A DNA stretch of 64,000 nucleotides. It comes from Haloarcula regularis. GTDB taxonomy: Archaea; Halobacteriota; Halobacteria; Halobacteriales; Haloarculaceae. The notes under the pieces were generated by a model, which was not told where the DNA came from, ran no database searches, and worked only from the letters and a program-made list of their open reading frames with translations. Position numbers and translations under genes: made by a program. The stretch is from assembly GCF_029338315.1 (NCBI RefSeq), contig NZ_CP119794.1:3410001-3474000 (forward strand). The letters run 5' to 3'. This document shows, piece after piece, positions 44,484 through 53,932 of the stretch; the first letter of the stretch is position 1, and every line of letters begins with the position of its first letter.

Positions 44484-44636
44484 ATGATTCCACCACTCGC
44501 CCGCCGTTGTCCCGCGTGTGGCCACTGGACCTGGAGCCGGCGGTTCGCCGCGGTTCCGGACGCAGAACCGCGACGTGTGGAGTGCCCCGCCTGTGGGCAC
44601 CACTTCCAGGTGCCCGACGACCCACGAGTGCTCTGA
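44484..44636 (+). CDS. Small zinc-ribbon protein
   Basis: A 50-residue protein with two CxxC pairs: CPACGHW (9-15) and CPACGHHF, a rubredoxin-like zinc ribbon. Trp and Arg between the pairs may contact nucleic acid. Too short for other clues. A hairpin and T run follow the stop (separate entry). Confidence 0.65.
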   Translation: MIPPLARRCPACGHWTWSRRFAAVPDAEPRRVECPACGHHFQVPDDPRVL

Positions 44637-44640
44637 GCGG

Positions 44641-44682
44641 CGACGGATACCGTCGGCTGCCGTTCGCCCTGCCGGTTTTTTT
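44641..44682 (+). terminator. Hairpin and T7 tract after the zinc-ribbon gene
   Basis: CGACGG-ATA-CCGTCG (44641-44655) is a perfect six-base-arm hairpin, five bases after the stop at 44636. A run of seven T follows at 44676-44682. The pair looks like a terminator, although the T tract lies 20 bases beyond the hairpin. Confidence 0.45.
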
Positions 44683-44707
44683 GTCCCTCGGATTTGATGG
44701 TCGTCCC

Positions 44708-44911
44708 ATGAGCGAGGACGGGACCAGAGTCGAGGCCTCCGCGGACCACGACCTGACTATCATCGGCGCCACTCGCGAGGGCCTGCTCCAGCAGATCGTC
44801 TTCGGGACCATTCCCGATACGGTCGGGCGCAACGCCGAGGGCACCGTCATCATGGCGAAACGGAACCTCGGTATCACCTCGTCCATCCGTCGCCTGTTCT
44901 CCCGGGTGTGA
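44708..44911 (+). CDS. UspA-like C-terminal domain, orphan
   Basis: A 67-residue protein. DHDLTIIGATREGLLQQIVFGTIPDTVGRNAEGTVIMAKRNLG is the end of the UspA fold (nucleotide-binding GATREG loop and final strand), as found at the C-terminus of haloarchaeal amino-acid permease/UspA fusions. No permease or N-terminal half of UspA is here. It may be a remnant of a larger gene or a short stand-alone protein. The ATG at 44708 follows the T tract. Confidence 0.6.
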   Translation: MSEDGTRVEASADHDLTIIGATREGLLQQIVFGTIPDTVGRNAEGTVIMAKRNLGITSSIRRLFSRV

Positions 44912-44956
44912 CCGACCGCTCCAAACGTACTTCTCCCCGGGCGGCGACGCCCGGGT

Positions 44957-45473
44957 ATGGAGTTCGCCCTGCTGGGCTGGCCCGAGGACGGCCACCGACT
45001 CCGGCTCGACCACGAGCACTTCGCCTACGCCGGGAAGTTCGTGATGACCGCGACGGGGAAGGCCGTCGTCGGGGACGACGGCGTCGTCGCGGCGGCCGCC
45101 TTCGACGCCGACCGGACCGACCCGGACACTCTCTGTATTCGCTACGTCACGGTTAGGGACGACAGGCGGGGCGAGGGCATCGGGAGCGATCTGCTCCGCT
45201 TCGTCAGGGAGCAGGCTGCAGACCGGGTACGAGCGGGTCACCATCGGCGTCAACAATCCGTTCTCGTACCAGGCCGCCTACAAGGCGGGGCTCGCGTACA
45301 CCGGCACCGAACAGGGCCTGGGCGAACTCGAACTCGAATGGCCGGGCGACCGGAGCAGGGAGCGGTATCAGGCGGGGCTCGACGTGTTCCGCGAGCGTGA
45401 CCTCTCGGATGTGGAGGAATCGTTCCTGCGCGCACACGAGGGGACCGCCCCGCCCAGCGACGAAGCGGAGTGA
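44957..45473 (+). pseudogene. GNAT family N-acetyltransferase (frameshifted)
   Basis: An acetyl-CoA-dependent transferase of about 172 residues. The acetyl-CoA motif is IRYVTVRDDRRGEGIGSDLL (about 62-81, R/Q-x-x-G-x-G/A). The second frame resumes in GYERVTIGVNNPFSYQAAYKAG. Three G at 45225-45227 should be five (DRGYERV). The extra C-terminus (GELELEWPGDRSRERYQAG) is typical of some haloarchaeal members. Substrate unknown. Confidence 0.8.
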
Positions 45474-45503
45474 CGCCGTTCCGGTCCGAGACGCCTCACT
45501 TCG
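45474..45503 (+). repeat. Direct repeat, copy 1 (30 bases)
   Basis: An exact 30-base sequence starting CGCCGTTCCGGTCCGAGACG begins one base after the acetyltransferase stop; a second identical copy lies at 45543-45572. Both end in TCACTTCG. Copies start 69 bases apart, just upstream of the FEN-1 gene. Confidence 0.8.
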
Positions 45504-45542
45504 CACTAGCATCCCGCACCGCCCTCCACGGCTCCCGCCGGT

Positions 45543-45572
45543 CGCCGTTCCGGTCCGAGACGCCTCACTTCG
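45543..45572 (+). repeat. Direct repeat, copy 2 (30 bases)
   Basis: Identical to 45474-45503. The unit between starts is 69 bases and the two copies flank non-repeated sequence. Just after this copy, TTCGGCGTCTCG contains an inverted match to GAGACGCC within the repeat, so a small hairpin may form. Confidence 0.8.
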
Positions 45573-45626
45573 TTCGGCGTCTCGCTACCCGGGAGCTTCA
45601 AACCCATGTCGACCCAACGTCCGTCG

Positions 45627-46607
45627 ATGGGAAACGCAGACCTCCGCTCGCTCGCAGTCATCGAGGACGTCTCGTTCGACGACCTGGACGGGAGCGTTGT
45701 CGCCGTCGACGCCCACAACTGGCTCTACCGGTATCTCACGACCACGGTGAAATTCACCAGCGACGCGAAGTACACCACCGCCGACGGCGAGGAGGTGGCC
45801 AACCTCATCGGCGTCGTCCAGGGCCTGCCGAAGTTCTTCGAGCACGACCTGACGCCCGTGTTCGTCTTCGACGGCGCAGTCACCGACCTCAAAGAGGACG
45901 AGGTCCAGAAGCGCCGCGAGCAGCGCGAGCGATACGAGGCGGAACTGGAAGAAGCTCGCGAGGCCGGCGACGCGGTGCGCGCGGCGAAGCTCGACTCGCG
46001 GACCCAGCGCCTGACATCCACCATCGTCGAGACCACTCGTGCCTTGCTCGATCTGCTCGACGTGCCCGTCGTCGACGCGCCCGCCGAGGGCGAGGGCCAG
46101 GCCGCCTACATGGCCCGACAGGGTGACGTCGACTACGCCGGCACCGAGGACTACGACGCGCTGCTGTTCGGGGCGCCGTTCACGCTGCGCCAGCTCACGT
46201 CGAGTGGCGATCCCGAACTGATGGACTTCGAGGCGACCCTGGAACGCCACGACCTCACCTGGGAGCAACTCGTCGACGCCGCCATCCTCATGGGGACGGA
46301 CTTCAACGAGGGTATCGCCGGCATCGGACCCAAGACCGCCGTCACGGCGCTCCACGAGCACGGCGACCTCTACGGCGTCCTGGAGGCCCGCGGCGAGCAT
46401 ATCGACCACGCCGACCGCATCCGCGACCTCTTTCTCGACCCGGCGGTCACCGACGACTACAGCGTCCGGACGGACCTGGACCCGGACGTCGACGCGGCCC
46501 GCCGGTTCGTCACCGAGGAGTGGGAGGTCGACGCCGACGAAGTCGCGCGCGGGTTCGAACGCATCGAGGAGTCGCTGGTCCAGACCGGCCTGGACCGGTG
46601 GACGTGA
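45627..46607 (+). CDS. fen: Flap endonuclease 1
   Basis: A 326-residue structure-specific nuclease that removes 5' flaps in Okazaki-fragment maturation and repair. The N-terminus [13 protein letters not shown] fits other FEN-1 proteins, so the ATG at 45627 is preferred over 45606. Acidic active-site residues are in [32 protein letters not shown] and [18 protein letters not shown]. The last residues QTGLDRWT form the PCNA-interacting box (Q-x-x-L-x-x-aromatic). All catalytic residues are present. Confidence 0.93.
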   Translation: MGNADLRSLAVIEDVSFDDLDGSVVAVDAHNWLYRYLTTTVKFTSDAKYTTADGEEVANLIGVVQGLPKFFEHDLTPVFVFDGAVTDLKEDEVQKRREQRERYEAELEEAREAGDAVRAAKLDSRTQRLTSTIVETTRALLDLLDVPVVDAPAEGEGQAAYMARQGDVDYAGTEDYDALLFGAPFTLRQLTSSGDPELMDFEATLERHDLTWEQLVDAAILMGTDFNEGIAGIGPKTAVTALHEHGDLYGVLEARGEHIDHADRIRDLFLDPAVTDDYSVRTDLDPDVDAARRFVTEEWEVDADEVARGFERIEESLVQTGLDRWT

Positions 46608-46710
46608 GACCCAGACCGCCGCGAGAACCGATAAGGAAACCTTACTAACGGTTTGAACCCGATTACTTCACCCTCGCTGACGCAAACTATCTAGCGGGTC
46701 AGACGCGGGG

Positions 46711-46760
46711 GTTCTATACACATAGCGACCACCCTCATACCCCGCTCCCCGTTCTATACA
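46711..46760 (+). promoter_or_regulatory. Twin TATA-like elements before the small protein at 46765
   Basis: GTTCTATACA occurs at 46711-46720 and again at 46751-46760, 40 bases apart. The first is a plausible TATA box for a transcript starting near 46743; the second ends four bases before the ATG and cannot serve for it. One may be a regulator site. Confidence 0.4.
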
Positions 46761-46764
46761 GGTG

Positions 46765-46908
46765 ATGAGTGACGCAGTGTACCTGGTCCAGAACAACGGC
46801 GAAACCCGAATCGAACTCGACGAAGAGAGTTACGACCGGATTATCGACAGCCCCCGGGCGAAGGTCATCGGCCACCGTCGCAACGGCCCGATCGTGAAAA
46901 TCCGGTAA
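46765..46908 (+). CDS. Conserved short haloarchaeal protein (47 residues)
   Basis: A 47-residue soluble protein: MSDAVYLVQNNGETRIELDE, then SYDRIIDSPRAKVIGHRRNG ending PIVKIR. Reading from the ATG at 46765 to TAA at 46906-46908. The composition and strand-turn-strand pattern resemble short haloarchaeal proteins of unknown role. Codon use (acidic residues, GC third positions) matches coding DNA. Confidence 0.6.
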   Translation: MSDAVYLVQNNGETRIELDEESYDRIIDSPRAKVIGHRRNGPIVKIR

Positions 46909-46957
46909 CAGCGTCTTACCGCCCTACAGCACCGCCCGCGAACTACCGGCGTCTTTC

Positions 46958-47515
46958 TCAGGACTCCTCGGCCAGCTGGTCTCTGAGCTGTTGCATCTGT
47001 TGCTGGAGGCGCTCGACCTGTTCGTCGACCTGCCCCTCGGCTTCCTGCTGGATGGCATCCAGCTGGCGCTCCGTCTCGTCGAGGAAGGCCAGCGTCTGTG
47101 ACTCGAAGTCCTCGTGGGCCGCAAGCAGTGTGTCGAGCTGGCTGTCGACCGTCTCGAGGTACGTCTCCGACGCGTCCTCGACGCCCTCCACGCCCGACTC
47201 CGCGGCCTCGACGGCCTGCTGTCCGGCCTCGCTCGCCGCGTCGAACTGCTCGTCGATGGCCGCTCTGACTTGGTCGAGGCCCGCCGCCGACCCGGGGACG
47301 AGCTGTTCGACGGCGTCGAGGGTCTGGTGAAGCGTCTCTCGAGTGGTCTCGGCACCGCGCTCGTTCATGTCCGCCCCGCTCTCGAGGCCGGAAAGCATCG
47401 CGCGGTTGAGCTGGCGCTGGAACTCGAGGCTGTGTGTCAGTGCGCGCTGGCTCCCCTCGATCGCCTGGCGCTGGAGCTCGAAGGCCGACTGGAACGGGTT
47501 CGTGTCGTCCGGCAT
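46958..47515 (-). CDS. Coiled-coil protein, phasin-like
   Basis: A 185-residue, highly helical protein rich in Gln, Glu and Ala: NPFQSAFELQRQAIEGSQRAL near the start and RLQQQMQQLRDQLAEES at the end. These amphipathic helices and the FELQRQ start resemble polyhydroxyalkanoate granule proteins (phasins). The lack of a nearby polymer synthase makes this weak. Alternatively a structural or chaperone-like helical protein. Adjacent gene is the transducer. Confidence 0.6.
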   Translation of the reverse strand: MPDDTNPFQSAFELQRQAIEGSQRALTHSLEFQRQLNRAMLSGLESGADMNERGAETTRETLHQTLDAVEQLVPGSAAGLDQVRAAIDEQFDAASEAGQQAVEAAESGVEGVEDASETYLETVDSQLDTLLAAHEDFESQTLAFLDETERQLDAIQQEAEGQVDEQVERLQQQMQQLRDQLAEES

Positions 47516-47567
47516 ACGCGGACGTATCGGCGCGATATCATATCAAGCCTCGCCCTGCAGGGGCCGC

Positions 47568-49148
47568 TCAGACGTCGTCCAGGTTCGCGTTCTCGTCTGC
47601 GGCCAGCCGGAACTGGTCGATCAGCTCGTAGAGCTCCTCGCTCATCCTGTTGAGGTGCTGTGAGCGGTCGGCGACCTGGTCCATCGCCCTGGACTGCTCG
47701 TCGAGGCCCGAGGATATCTGCTGGACGGAGGCGGTGATCTCCTCGGAGAGCTCGGAGCTGTCCTCGACGATCGCCGAGACCTCCTCGGCGTTGTCGGCCT
47801 GTTTCTCGACGGCGTCGCTGATCTCTGCGACGCCCGCGCTGGTCTGCTCGACGCGCTCTTTGATGTCGTGGAGGTGGGTCCCCACAGCCTCGACGGCGTC
47901 CGCGCCGTCGCCGACCTGCTCGTTGGCCTCCCGGATGCTGTCGACGACCTCGTCGGTCTGTTCCTGGACCTCCGTGATGATGCCGGCGATGTCGTCCGCG
48001 GACGCCTGGGACTCCTCGGCGAGGCCCTTGACCTCGTTTGCGACCACGGCGAACCCGCTTCCGGCCTCGCCCGCGCGCGCCGCCTCGATGTTCGCGTTCA
48101 GCGCGAGCATGTTGGTCTGTTCCGCGATGTCCGCAATCATCTCGACGATGTCGTTGACCTCCTCCATCTTGCGCTCCAGCGAGTCGATCTCCCGAGCGAC
48201 GTCGCTGGTGGCGTCCGTAGCGTCCCGGATCTGGGCGACCGCGTCGTCGACTTCCTCGACGCCCGTCTCCGCGAGGTCCTCCGCCTCGGCCGAGCGGGCG
48301 TCGATCTGCTGGATCGACGCCGTGATCTCCTCGATGGACGCCGAGAGGTCGTCCACGTTCTCGTTTGCCCGCTGGGTCTGTGCCGAGAGGTCCTCGGCAC
48401 CGTCGGCCAGTTCGGTCGACGAAGCGTCGATCTGCTGGACCGACGCGGTGACCTCCTCGGCCGACGCAGAGAGGTCCTCGCCGGTCTCCGCGAGGTCGTC
48501 GGACTGTGCGGTCAGCGACTCGATCACCTCGCGGATGTTGTAGACGGCCATCCCGAGGTTCGAGCTCATGTCCTCGAACTCCGCCTGCACCGCCCGGACT
48601 TCCTCGAAGTCCGCGTCGGGTTCCGGGACGCTGGGGTCGATGGTGAGGTCGCCCTCTGCCAGCCGTCGCAGCTTGTCCTGGAGGTCGTCGAGCGCCGCTC
48701 GCTGATAGCGCTCCAGCCTCTCCTTCCGTCGTTCCTGCTTTCGCCGCTCGGAGACGTCCCTGACGACAAGCATCGCCCCGACACAGGCGCCGGCGTCGTC
48801 GTAGAGCACCGTCACCGTCTGACTGACCGGAATCTCGTCGGTGCCGACGGTGAGCACGGTCTCTCGCTCCTGGATGTCACGCCGCTCTTCGAGGGCTTCA
48901 CGGACGATGGCGGTCGAATCGTCGTGGAGCTCGCTCGGTCGGCGACCGACGGCCACGGCCTCGTCCGTTTCGTAGAACGCGGTGGCCTGGCTGTTGACGT
49001 GCGTTATCGTCCCCTCCTCGTCGGTCACCACGGTCGGTTTCGAGAGGCCGTCGAGGATGCTGTGAACCATCGCCGCTGCCTCGTCGGCCCGTTCGGCGTC
49101 GGCTTCGGCCGCGCCCCCGACTCGCCGTTCCCCTGCGGAGTTTCCCAT
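47568..49148 (-). CDS. Soluble methyl-accepting chemotaxis transducer
   Basis: A 526-residue transducer without membrane helices. A PAS domain lies at about 35-135 ([20 protein letters not shown] and VVRDVSERR). HAMP-like helices follow, then the signalling domain with the conserved hairpin [19 protein letters not shown] and [14 protein letters not shown]. Methylation helices have many Glu/Gln/Ala repeats. It senses a cytoplasmic signal for flagellar motor control. Start ATG 49148 is preceded by ATATGTG about 25 bases upstream; the GTG at 49214 is less likely. Confidence 0.88.
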   Translation of the reverse strand: MGNSAGERRVGGAAEADAERADEAAAMVHSILDGLSKPTVVTDEEGTITHVNSQATAFYETDEAVAVGRRPSELHDDSTAIVREALEERRDIQERETVLTVGTDEIPVSQTVTVLYDDAGACVGAMLVVRDVSERRKQERRKERLERYQRAALDDLQDKLRRLAEGDLTIDPSVPEPDADFEEVRAVQAEFEDMSSNLGMAVYNIREVIESLTAQSDDLAETGEDLSASAEEVTASVQQIDASSTELADGAEDLSAQTQRANENVDDLSASIEEITASIQQIDARSAEAEDLAETGVEEVDDAVAQIRDATDATSDVAREIDSLERKMEEVNDIVEMIADIAEQTNMLALNANIEAARAGEAGSGFAVVANEVKGLAEESQASADDIAGIITEVQEQTDEVVDSIREANEQVGDGADAVEAVGTHLHDIKERVEQTSAGVAEISDAVEKQADNAEEVSAIVEDSSELSEEITASVQQISSGLDEQSRAMDQVADRSQHLNRMSEELYELIDQFRLAADENANLDDV

Positions 49149-49283
49149 GGTAGACGTCAGTAACGACCACATATCTGTAATTACCTCAGTCACACGGGTT
49201 ACCACCTCTGCCAAGGTGAGTAGGGTGTTTCTCGAGGTTCCCTATCATCATAGGGTCGCGAGTATCGGGCGTGAAAACGGCGC

Positions 49284-51784
49284 TCAGTCGGGGGACGCCG
49301 ACCGATCCCAGCCCTCGAGGACGTGTCTGACCACTTTGCCCTCCGCCCGTCGGAGATGCTCGAGGAAGGTCGGGCCGGCGATGTTCATGCTGGCTGCGAT
49401 CTCTTCGCTCGTCGTCTCCCGTGGCCACCCGAAGAACCCGTGTTCGTAGGCGACTTCAAGGGCCTCCCGCTGGCGGTCGGTGAGGTCCGACAGGAGGGGT
49501 TGGACCTGCTGGCCCGTTTCCGGGACCCCAACCTCCCGCCGTGCGAGCAACTCGGTTCCCGGGTACCGGTCGGTGTAGGCCTTGATGAACTCGGTGACGG
49601 CAGCCGACTGTGGGAACGTCGCCGCGAGCTGCCCGCGCCCGTCGGCCAGTCTGAGCCGGGTAAACGTGCCACCGTGGTCCGCGACCGGTTCGATGACACA
49701 GGGCCCCTCGATGCGGACCTCGAACTGGAGGCCGTCGCCGCCGTTCGTGATGACCTGGGCGTCGCTGATACCGCCGGTCGCGGTACACGCCGCCCGAAAA
49801 TCCTTGTCGGTGGTCTCGTCCGCCCGTCCGTAGACCAGACTGCCGCTCTCGCTCTCCGGGAGCACCCGTTCTATCTCGACGGCGCCCCGGAGCGAACCGG
49901 CCAGCTCGAACAGCACCGTCGGCAGGTCTTCGAGGCCGAAGACGAGTTCGACCTGCTCGTCGCTCAGCAGCGCCCGGCGCTGTTCGACCGTCGCTATGGC
50001 CTGGGCCACCGTTTCGCCGAGGTCGGCGAGCACGCTCCGGGTCTCCGCGTCGAACGCGCCCGTCCGGCTCGCGTACGCTGTGAGGGTCCCGTAGGGGATG
50101 CCGCCGTGAAGGAGCGGAACGCTGGCCACTGAGCAGTAGTCACGACTGAGTGCCTTCCCTTGCCAGGTGCCCGCACGCAGCTCGTCGGCGACGCTGTCGA
50201 CGACCACCGGCTCCCGTCTCTGTGCGGCCCGTGCTGTCGGCTCTAACGGGGCCCCGTCACCGTCCGTGAACGAGACCGAATCGAGGTAGCCCCGCCGCGG
50301 TCCGGCGACGTGTCGAACCGTCACGTCGGCTTCGATCGGGTCCCGCTCCCCGACCCAGACGAGGTCGTAGTCCTCGACGGCCGCCAGTCCGTCACAGACG
50401 ACGCGCTCTATCTCTTCCCGCGTCGTCGCGTCGACCAGGTCGTGTGTCACCTGCCGGACCCGCTCGTTGACGTCGTCGAGTTGTTCGAGCCGTCGGTTCT
50501 GAGCCCTGAGTTCGGCTTCACGGTCGCGCAAGCGCCGCGTCCGCTCCATCCGTTCGTAGGCGGCTTCCGCGTTCGCCGCGAGGATATCCGCCAGTTCTGC
50601 GGTCCGCTCGTCGTAAGCGCCCGGAACGGTCGACCCACAGATGAGGACGCCGTGACTGCCGATGGGAATCAGCAGTTCCGACCGGATGGGCGTCGCCGGG
50701 TTGAAGGCCGCCTCGGCCCGGGAGACGTCGTCGTAGATTCGGCTCTCGCCCGTGACGAACACCTTCCACGCGATTCCGTCGCCGGGACCGAACGTCGGCG
50801 GTTCGCCGATGAGCTCCCTGGCCTGGTCCGGGACACACTCGGGTCGGAGGACGTTTTCCACCCGGTCGAACCGGTAGACGCCGACGACGTCGATGTCCAG
50901 GATCTCCCTTGCGGCTGCCGCGACGGTGTCGCTTATCGACTGCGGGCTTTCCGCGGTCAGCAGGCGCCGGCTCACGTCGTGGAGTTCGGTCAGCGTCCGC
51001 TCGTGAGCCACCTGTCCGCTGATCTCCGTGACGGCGAGTACCGTCCCGTCGTCGGTCCCCCGTCGACTGGACCGGACGGACGGAGCGCGACGAGGACTGT
51101 CGCGCCGTCCGCGCGTTCGATGGTCGTCTCGACCGTGACGTCGCTCGCGTGCGCCGATTTGAGTACCGTCTCGAGCGTCGCGTTGCCGTCGGTCGCCGCG
51201 TCGTCACGCTCCCCGGCGAACACCGTCTTGGCGGGCCGTCCGAGCAGCGCCTCGCGGTCGTAGCCGGTCAGTTCACAGAGCGCGTCGTCAACCGTCACGA
51301 ACCGGCCGTTCTCGTCGAGCCGACAGCTGCCGTCGGCCGCGGTATCGACTGCCTTCTCGTGGGCTTCGAGCGCTCTTTCCTTCCCCGAGCGCTGGTCACG
51401 TGGGGGCTCCCTCGTCGTCGAGAGAGCCGCCACACCGGACTCCTCCAGCGCCTCGCGAAGGCACTCCACGGCCCGTTCGTGGGCTCCGTGCTGGACGACG
51501 TCGCTGACGCCCGGGACGTCGGTGACTGCCGCCGGCACGTCCCCGCCGACGACGACGCTCGGGACGCCCGCTCGTTCGTATGCCACGGCCGCCAGCTCGA
51601 CACCGGACAGCGGCGTGCTACCGGCGGCGCTCAGGAGACAGCCGAACCGGTCCTCACCGAGCGATTCGAGCGCCGCGTGGGTGTCGGGGACGTGTTCGAA
51701 CGACACCGACCGAGTGGCCAGCGCGTCGAGCAGACCGTCCAGTCGGCCGACGACGAGGACCGTCGACGTCGATTGCCATGGCAT
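49284..51784 (-). pseudogene. Bat-type regulator: pseudo-receiver, PAS, GAF domains and HTH-10 (frameshifted)
   Basis: A regulator of about 834 residues. The N-terminus is receiver-like, but where the phospho-Asp should be (after FGCLLS) the text reads AAGSTPLSG, so it is not phosphorylated. PAS (about 150-260), a GAF domain (VAAAAREILDIDVVGVYRF on), a second GAF (DGLAAVEDYDLVWVGERDP), a bat-type domain and the C-terminal HTH (LTDRQREALEVAYEHGFFGWP) follow. The frame breaks at five C at 51057-51061 (one short): GGTDDGTVLAVTE results if restored. The ATG at 51784 is chosen because TATA GTATAAAT (51819-51826) excludes the GTG at 51808. Confidence 0.85.
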
Positions 51785-51818
51785 TGCTGGGTAGTATTCG
51801 TCTGTCACCCATCCGCAC

Positions 51819-51826
51819 GTATAAAT
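51819..51826 (-). promoter_or_regulatory. TATA box of the bat-type regulator
   Basis: Read on the minus strand this is ATTTATAC. Transcription should begin near 51797, so the start codon is the ATG at 51784, after a leader of about 12 bases. Confidence 0.5.
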
Positions 51827-51838
51827 TCCGGGACGGCA

Positions 51839-51854
51839 CTATCAGCCGTGATAG
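51839..51854. promoter_or_regulatory. Perfect inverted repeat between the ABC ATPase and the regulator
   Basis: CTATCA-GCCG-TGATAG, six-base arms, lies five bases past the stop of the ABC ATPase gene and 13 bases from the TATA box of the regulator gene. It could end the ABC transcript or bind a regulator. No T tract is seen. Confidence 0.45.
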
Positions 51855-51858
51855 CCCG

Positions 51859-53001
51859 TCAGACCGCGGACTCTATCTGCTCGACCGTGTCCATGTCCCG
51901 GTTCCGGATGGCCTCGCCGGTCGCCCCGTCGAAGACGTGAATCGCCTCTTCGGGGAACCGGACGGTGACCGCGTCGCCGGCCGCGACGGTCCGCATCCCC
52001 TCGACCGTCGCGATGAACGACTCGTGGTCGCCGGCCTCGAAATGGAGGTGGACCGTGTTCTCGTTCCCGCGGGGTTCGACGACGTCGACGACGGCGTCGT
52101 AGTCGTGGTCGCTACCCGGTTCGGCGACGAGTTCGACGTCCTCGGGCCGGACACCCAGCGTGAGGTCCGTCTCAGCGCCGAGCGTGTCGGCCACCGACGC
52201 CGACAGCGGGTACTCGAAGTCGCCGGCGACGAGCGTCTCGCCCTCCCGGGTCACCTCGAAGAAGTTCATCGCCGGTTCGCCGACGAATCCGGCGACGAAG
52301 CGGTTGTTCGGTTCGTGGTAACACTCGAGCGGCGTCGCGGCCTGCTGGAGCTTGCCGTCGTTGAGGATGGCGATGCGGTCCGACATCGTCATCGCCTCCG
52401 TCTGGTCGTGGGTGACGTAGACAGTCGTCACGTCCAGGTCCTCCTGGAGGTGCTGGAGCTCGGTCCGCATGTCCGCGCGGAGTTTAGCGTCTAAGTTCGC
52501 CAGCGGTTCGTCCATCAGGAACACCTCCGGATCCCGGACGATGGCACGGCCCAGCGCGACGCGCTGTTGCTGGCCACCCGAGAGTTCGCCGGGCTTGCGG
52601 TCGATGAGGTCGTCGATGCCCAGCAGCTGGGCCGCGTCGTCGACGCGCTCCCGTATCTCGTCTTTCGGGAGGTCCGTCGACTGCTCCAGGCCGAACGCCA
52701 TGTTTCGCCGGATGGTCATGTGGGGGTACAGCGCGTATGACTGGAACACCATCGCGACGTCGCGCTGGGCTGGCGGCTGGTCGTTGATGACCCGGTCGCC
52801 GAGGCGGATCTCGCCGCTGGTGACGTCCTCGAGGCCAGCGATCATCCGGAGCGTGGTCGACTTCCCACAGCCGGAGGGGCCGACGACACAGAGGAACTCG
52901 CCGTCCTCGATGTCGACCGAGACCGAATCGACCGCGCGGATCTCGCCCTCGTCGTCGTCGTAGAATATCTTCGTGATGTCGTCGAGTGTCAGTTGTGCCA
53001 T
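51859..53001 (-). CDS. ABC transporter ATP-binding protein (MalK/UgpC type)
   Basis: A 380-residue ATPase for sugar-type importers. Walker A GPSGCGKST (41-49), Q loop VFQSYALYPHMTI, signature LSGGQQQRVALG, Walker B VFLMDEPLANLDAK, and His in THDQTEAMT. The C-terminal TOBE region (LGVRPEDVELV) completes the MalK type. It follows the permease genes, with eight bases between, in the order permease F-permease G-ATPase. Confidence 0.92.
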   Translation of the reverse strand: MAQLTLDDITKIFYDDDEGEIRAVDSVSVDIEDGEFLCVVGPSGCGKSTTLRMIAGLEDVTSGEIRLGDRVINDQPPAQRDVAMVFQSYALYPHMTIRRNMAFGLEQSTDLPKDEIRERVDDAAQLLGIDDLIDRKPGELSGGQQQRVALGRAIVRDPEVFLMDEPLANLDAKLRADMRTELQHLQEDLDVTTVYVTHDQTEAMTMSDRIAILNDGKLQQAATPLECYHEPNNRFVAGFVGEPAMNFFEVTREGETLVAGDFEYPLSASVADTLGAETDLTLGVRPEDVELVAEPGSDHDYDAVVDVVEPRGNENTVHLHFEAGDHESFIATVEGMRTVAAGDAVTVRFPEEAIHVFDGATGEAIRNRDMDTVEQIESAV

Positions 53002-53008
53002 TGGTGGA

Positions 53009-53932
53009 TCACTCCGCGACTCCCTTCGCGAACTGTTCGCCGAAGAAGATGTACACGAGCAAGGTCGGCAGCGCCGCGATGACCGCGCCGGCCATCGTCA
53101 GCGTGAAGTCCTGCTGGACCCCGCCGGTCAGCCGGACCAGGCGCTGGGTCGCAACCTGCGTGTTCGGGTCGTTCAGCAGGACGAGCGCGAACAGCAGGTC
53201 GTTGTAGACCTGCGTGAACTGGTAGATGAGCGTCACCGCGAACATCGGCAGCGACAGCGGGAAGATGATGTTCTTGTAGATGCTGAACGCCGTCGCCCCG
53301 TCGAGTCGCGCCGCCTCTATCATCTCGTCGCTGATGGCCTGGTAGTACGACCGGAACAGCAGCGTACAGATAGGGATGCCGTAGGCCGCGTGCGTGATGG
53401 TCAGCTGGATGAGCTGGACGTTCCCGCTGCGGGGGTACGCCCAGTTCCCGCCGGTGACGAACCCGAAGACCGTGTTCACGAACCCGGTGACCAGGCCCGG
53501 CCAGATCTGGAACCAGAACGTCGTCAGCGGGACCAGCACCGCCTGGTACGGGATGAAGATGCCCGCGATGATGAGGACGACGACGGCCACCTGCCCGCGC
53601 CAGTCGATCGTCGTCAGGCCGTAGGCCGCGAGGCTGCCAAAGAGCGCCGAGAGGATGGTCGCCGGGATCGCCATCAGCATCGAGTCGACGAGTCCCGGGC
53701 GGAGCGTCTCCCAAGCGCGGATGGCCGAACTGACGGAGAACCCCTCGCCAAGCGCGGGGACGTACGGTGCCGTGGCGGTAAACGCCTGCTGGGTCTTGAA
53801 CATGGTCGCGACGGCCGTCTCGACCGGGATGAGGTAGAACACGATGCCGGCGAGCAAGACGAGGTAGAGCCCGATGCGGCGCGCCCCCATCTCCCGGAGA
53901 GTCGAAAGCGGGGAGCCCGTCGACGTGCTCAT
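53009..53932 (-). CDS. ABC sugar-type transporter permease (MalG-like)
   Basis: A 307-residue, six-helix permease. The EAA loop, which docks to the ATPase, is in MIEAARLDGATAFSIYKNIIFP (EAA-x3-G). MalG-type proteins have this at their C-terminal third. The start overlaps the upstream permease by four bases (ATGA). Together with MalF-like and MalK-like proteins it makes an importer. Substrate cannot be told. Confidence 0.9.
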   Translation of the reverse strand: MSTSTGSPLSTLREMGARRIGLYLVLLAGIVFYLIPVETAVATMFKTQQAFTATAPYVPALGEGFSVSSAIRAWETLRPGLVDSMLMAIPATILSALFGSLAAYGLTTIDWRGQVAVVVLIIAGIFIPYQAVLVPLTTFWFQIWPGLVTGFVNTVFGFVTGGNWAYPRSGNVQLIQLTITHAAYGIPICTLLFRSYYQAISDEMIEAARLDGATAFSIYKNIIFPLSLPMFAVTLIYQFTQVYNDLLFALVLLNDPNTQVATQRLVRLTGGVQQDFTLTMAGAVIAALPTLLVYIFFGEQFAKGVAE

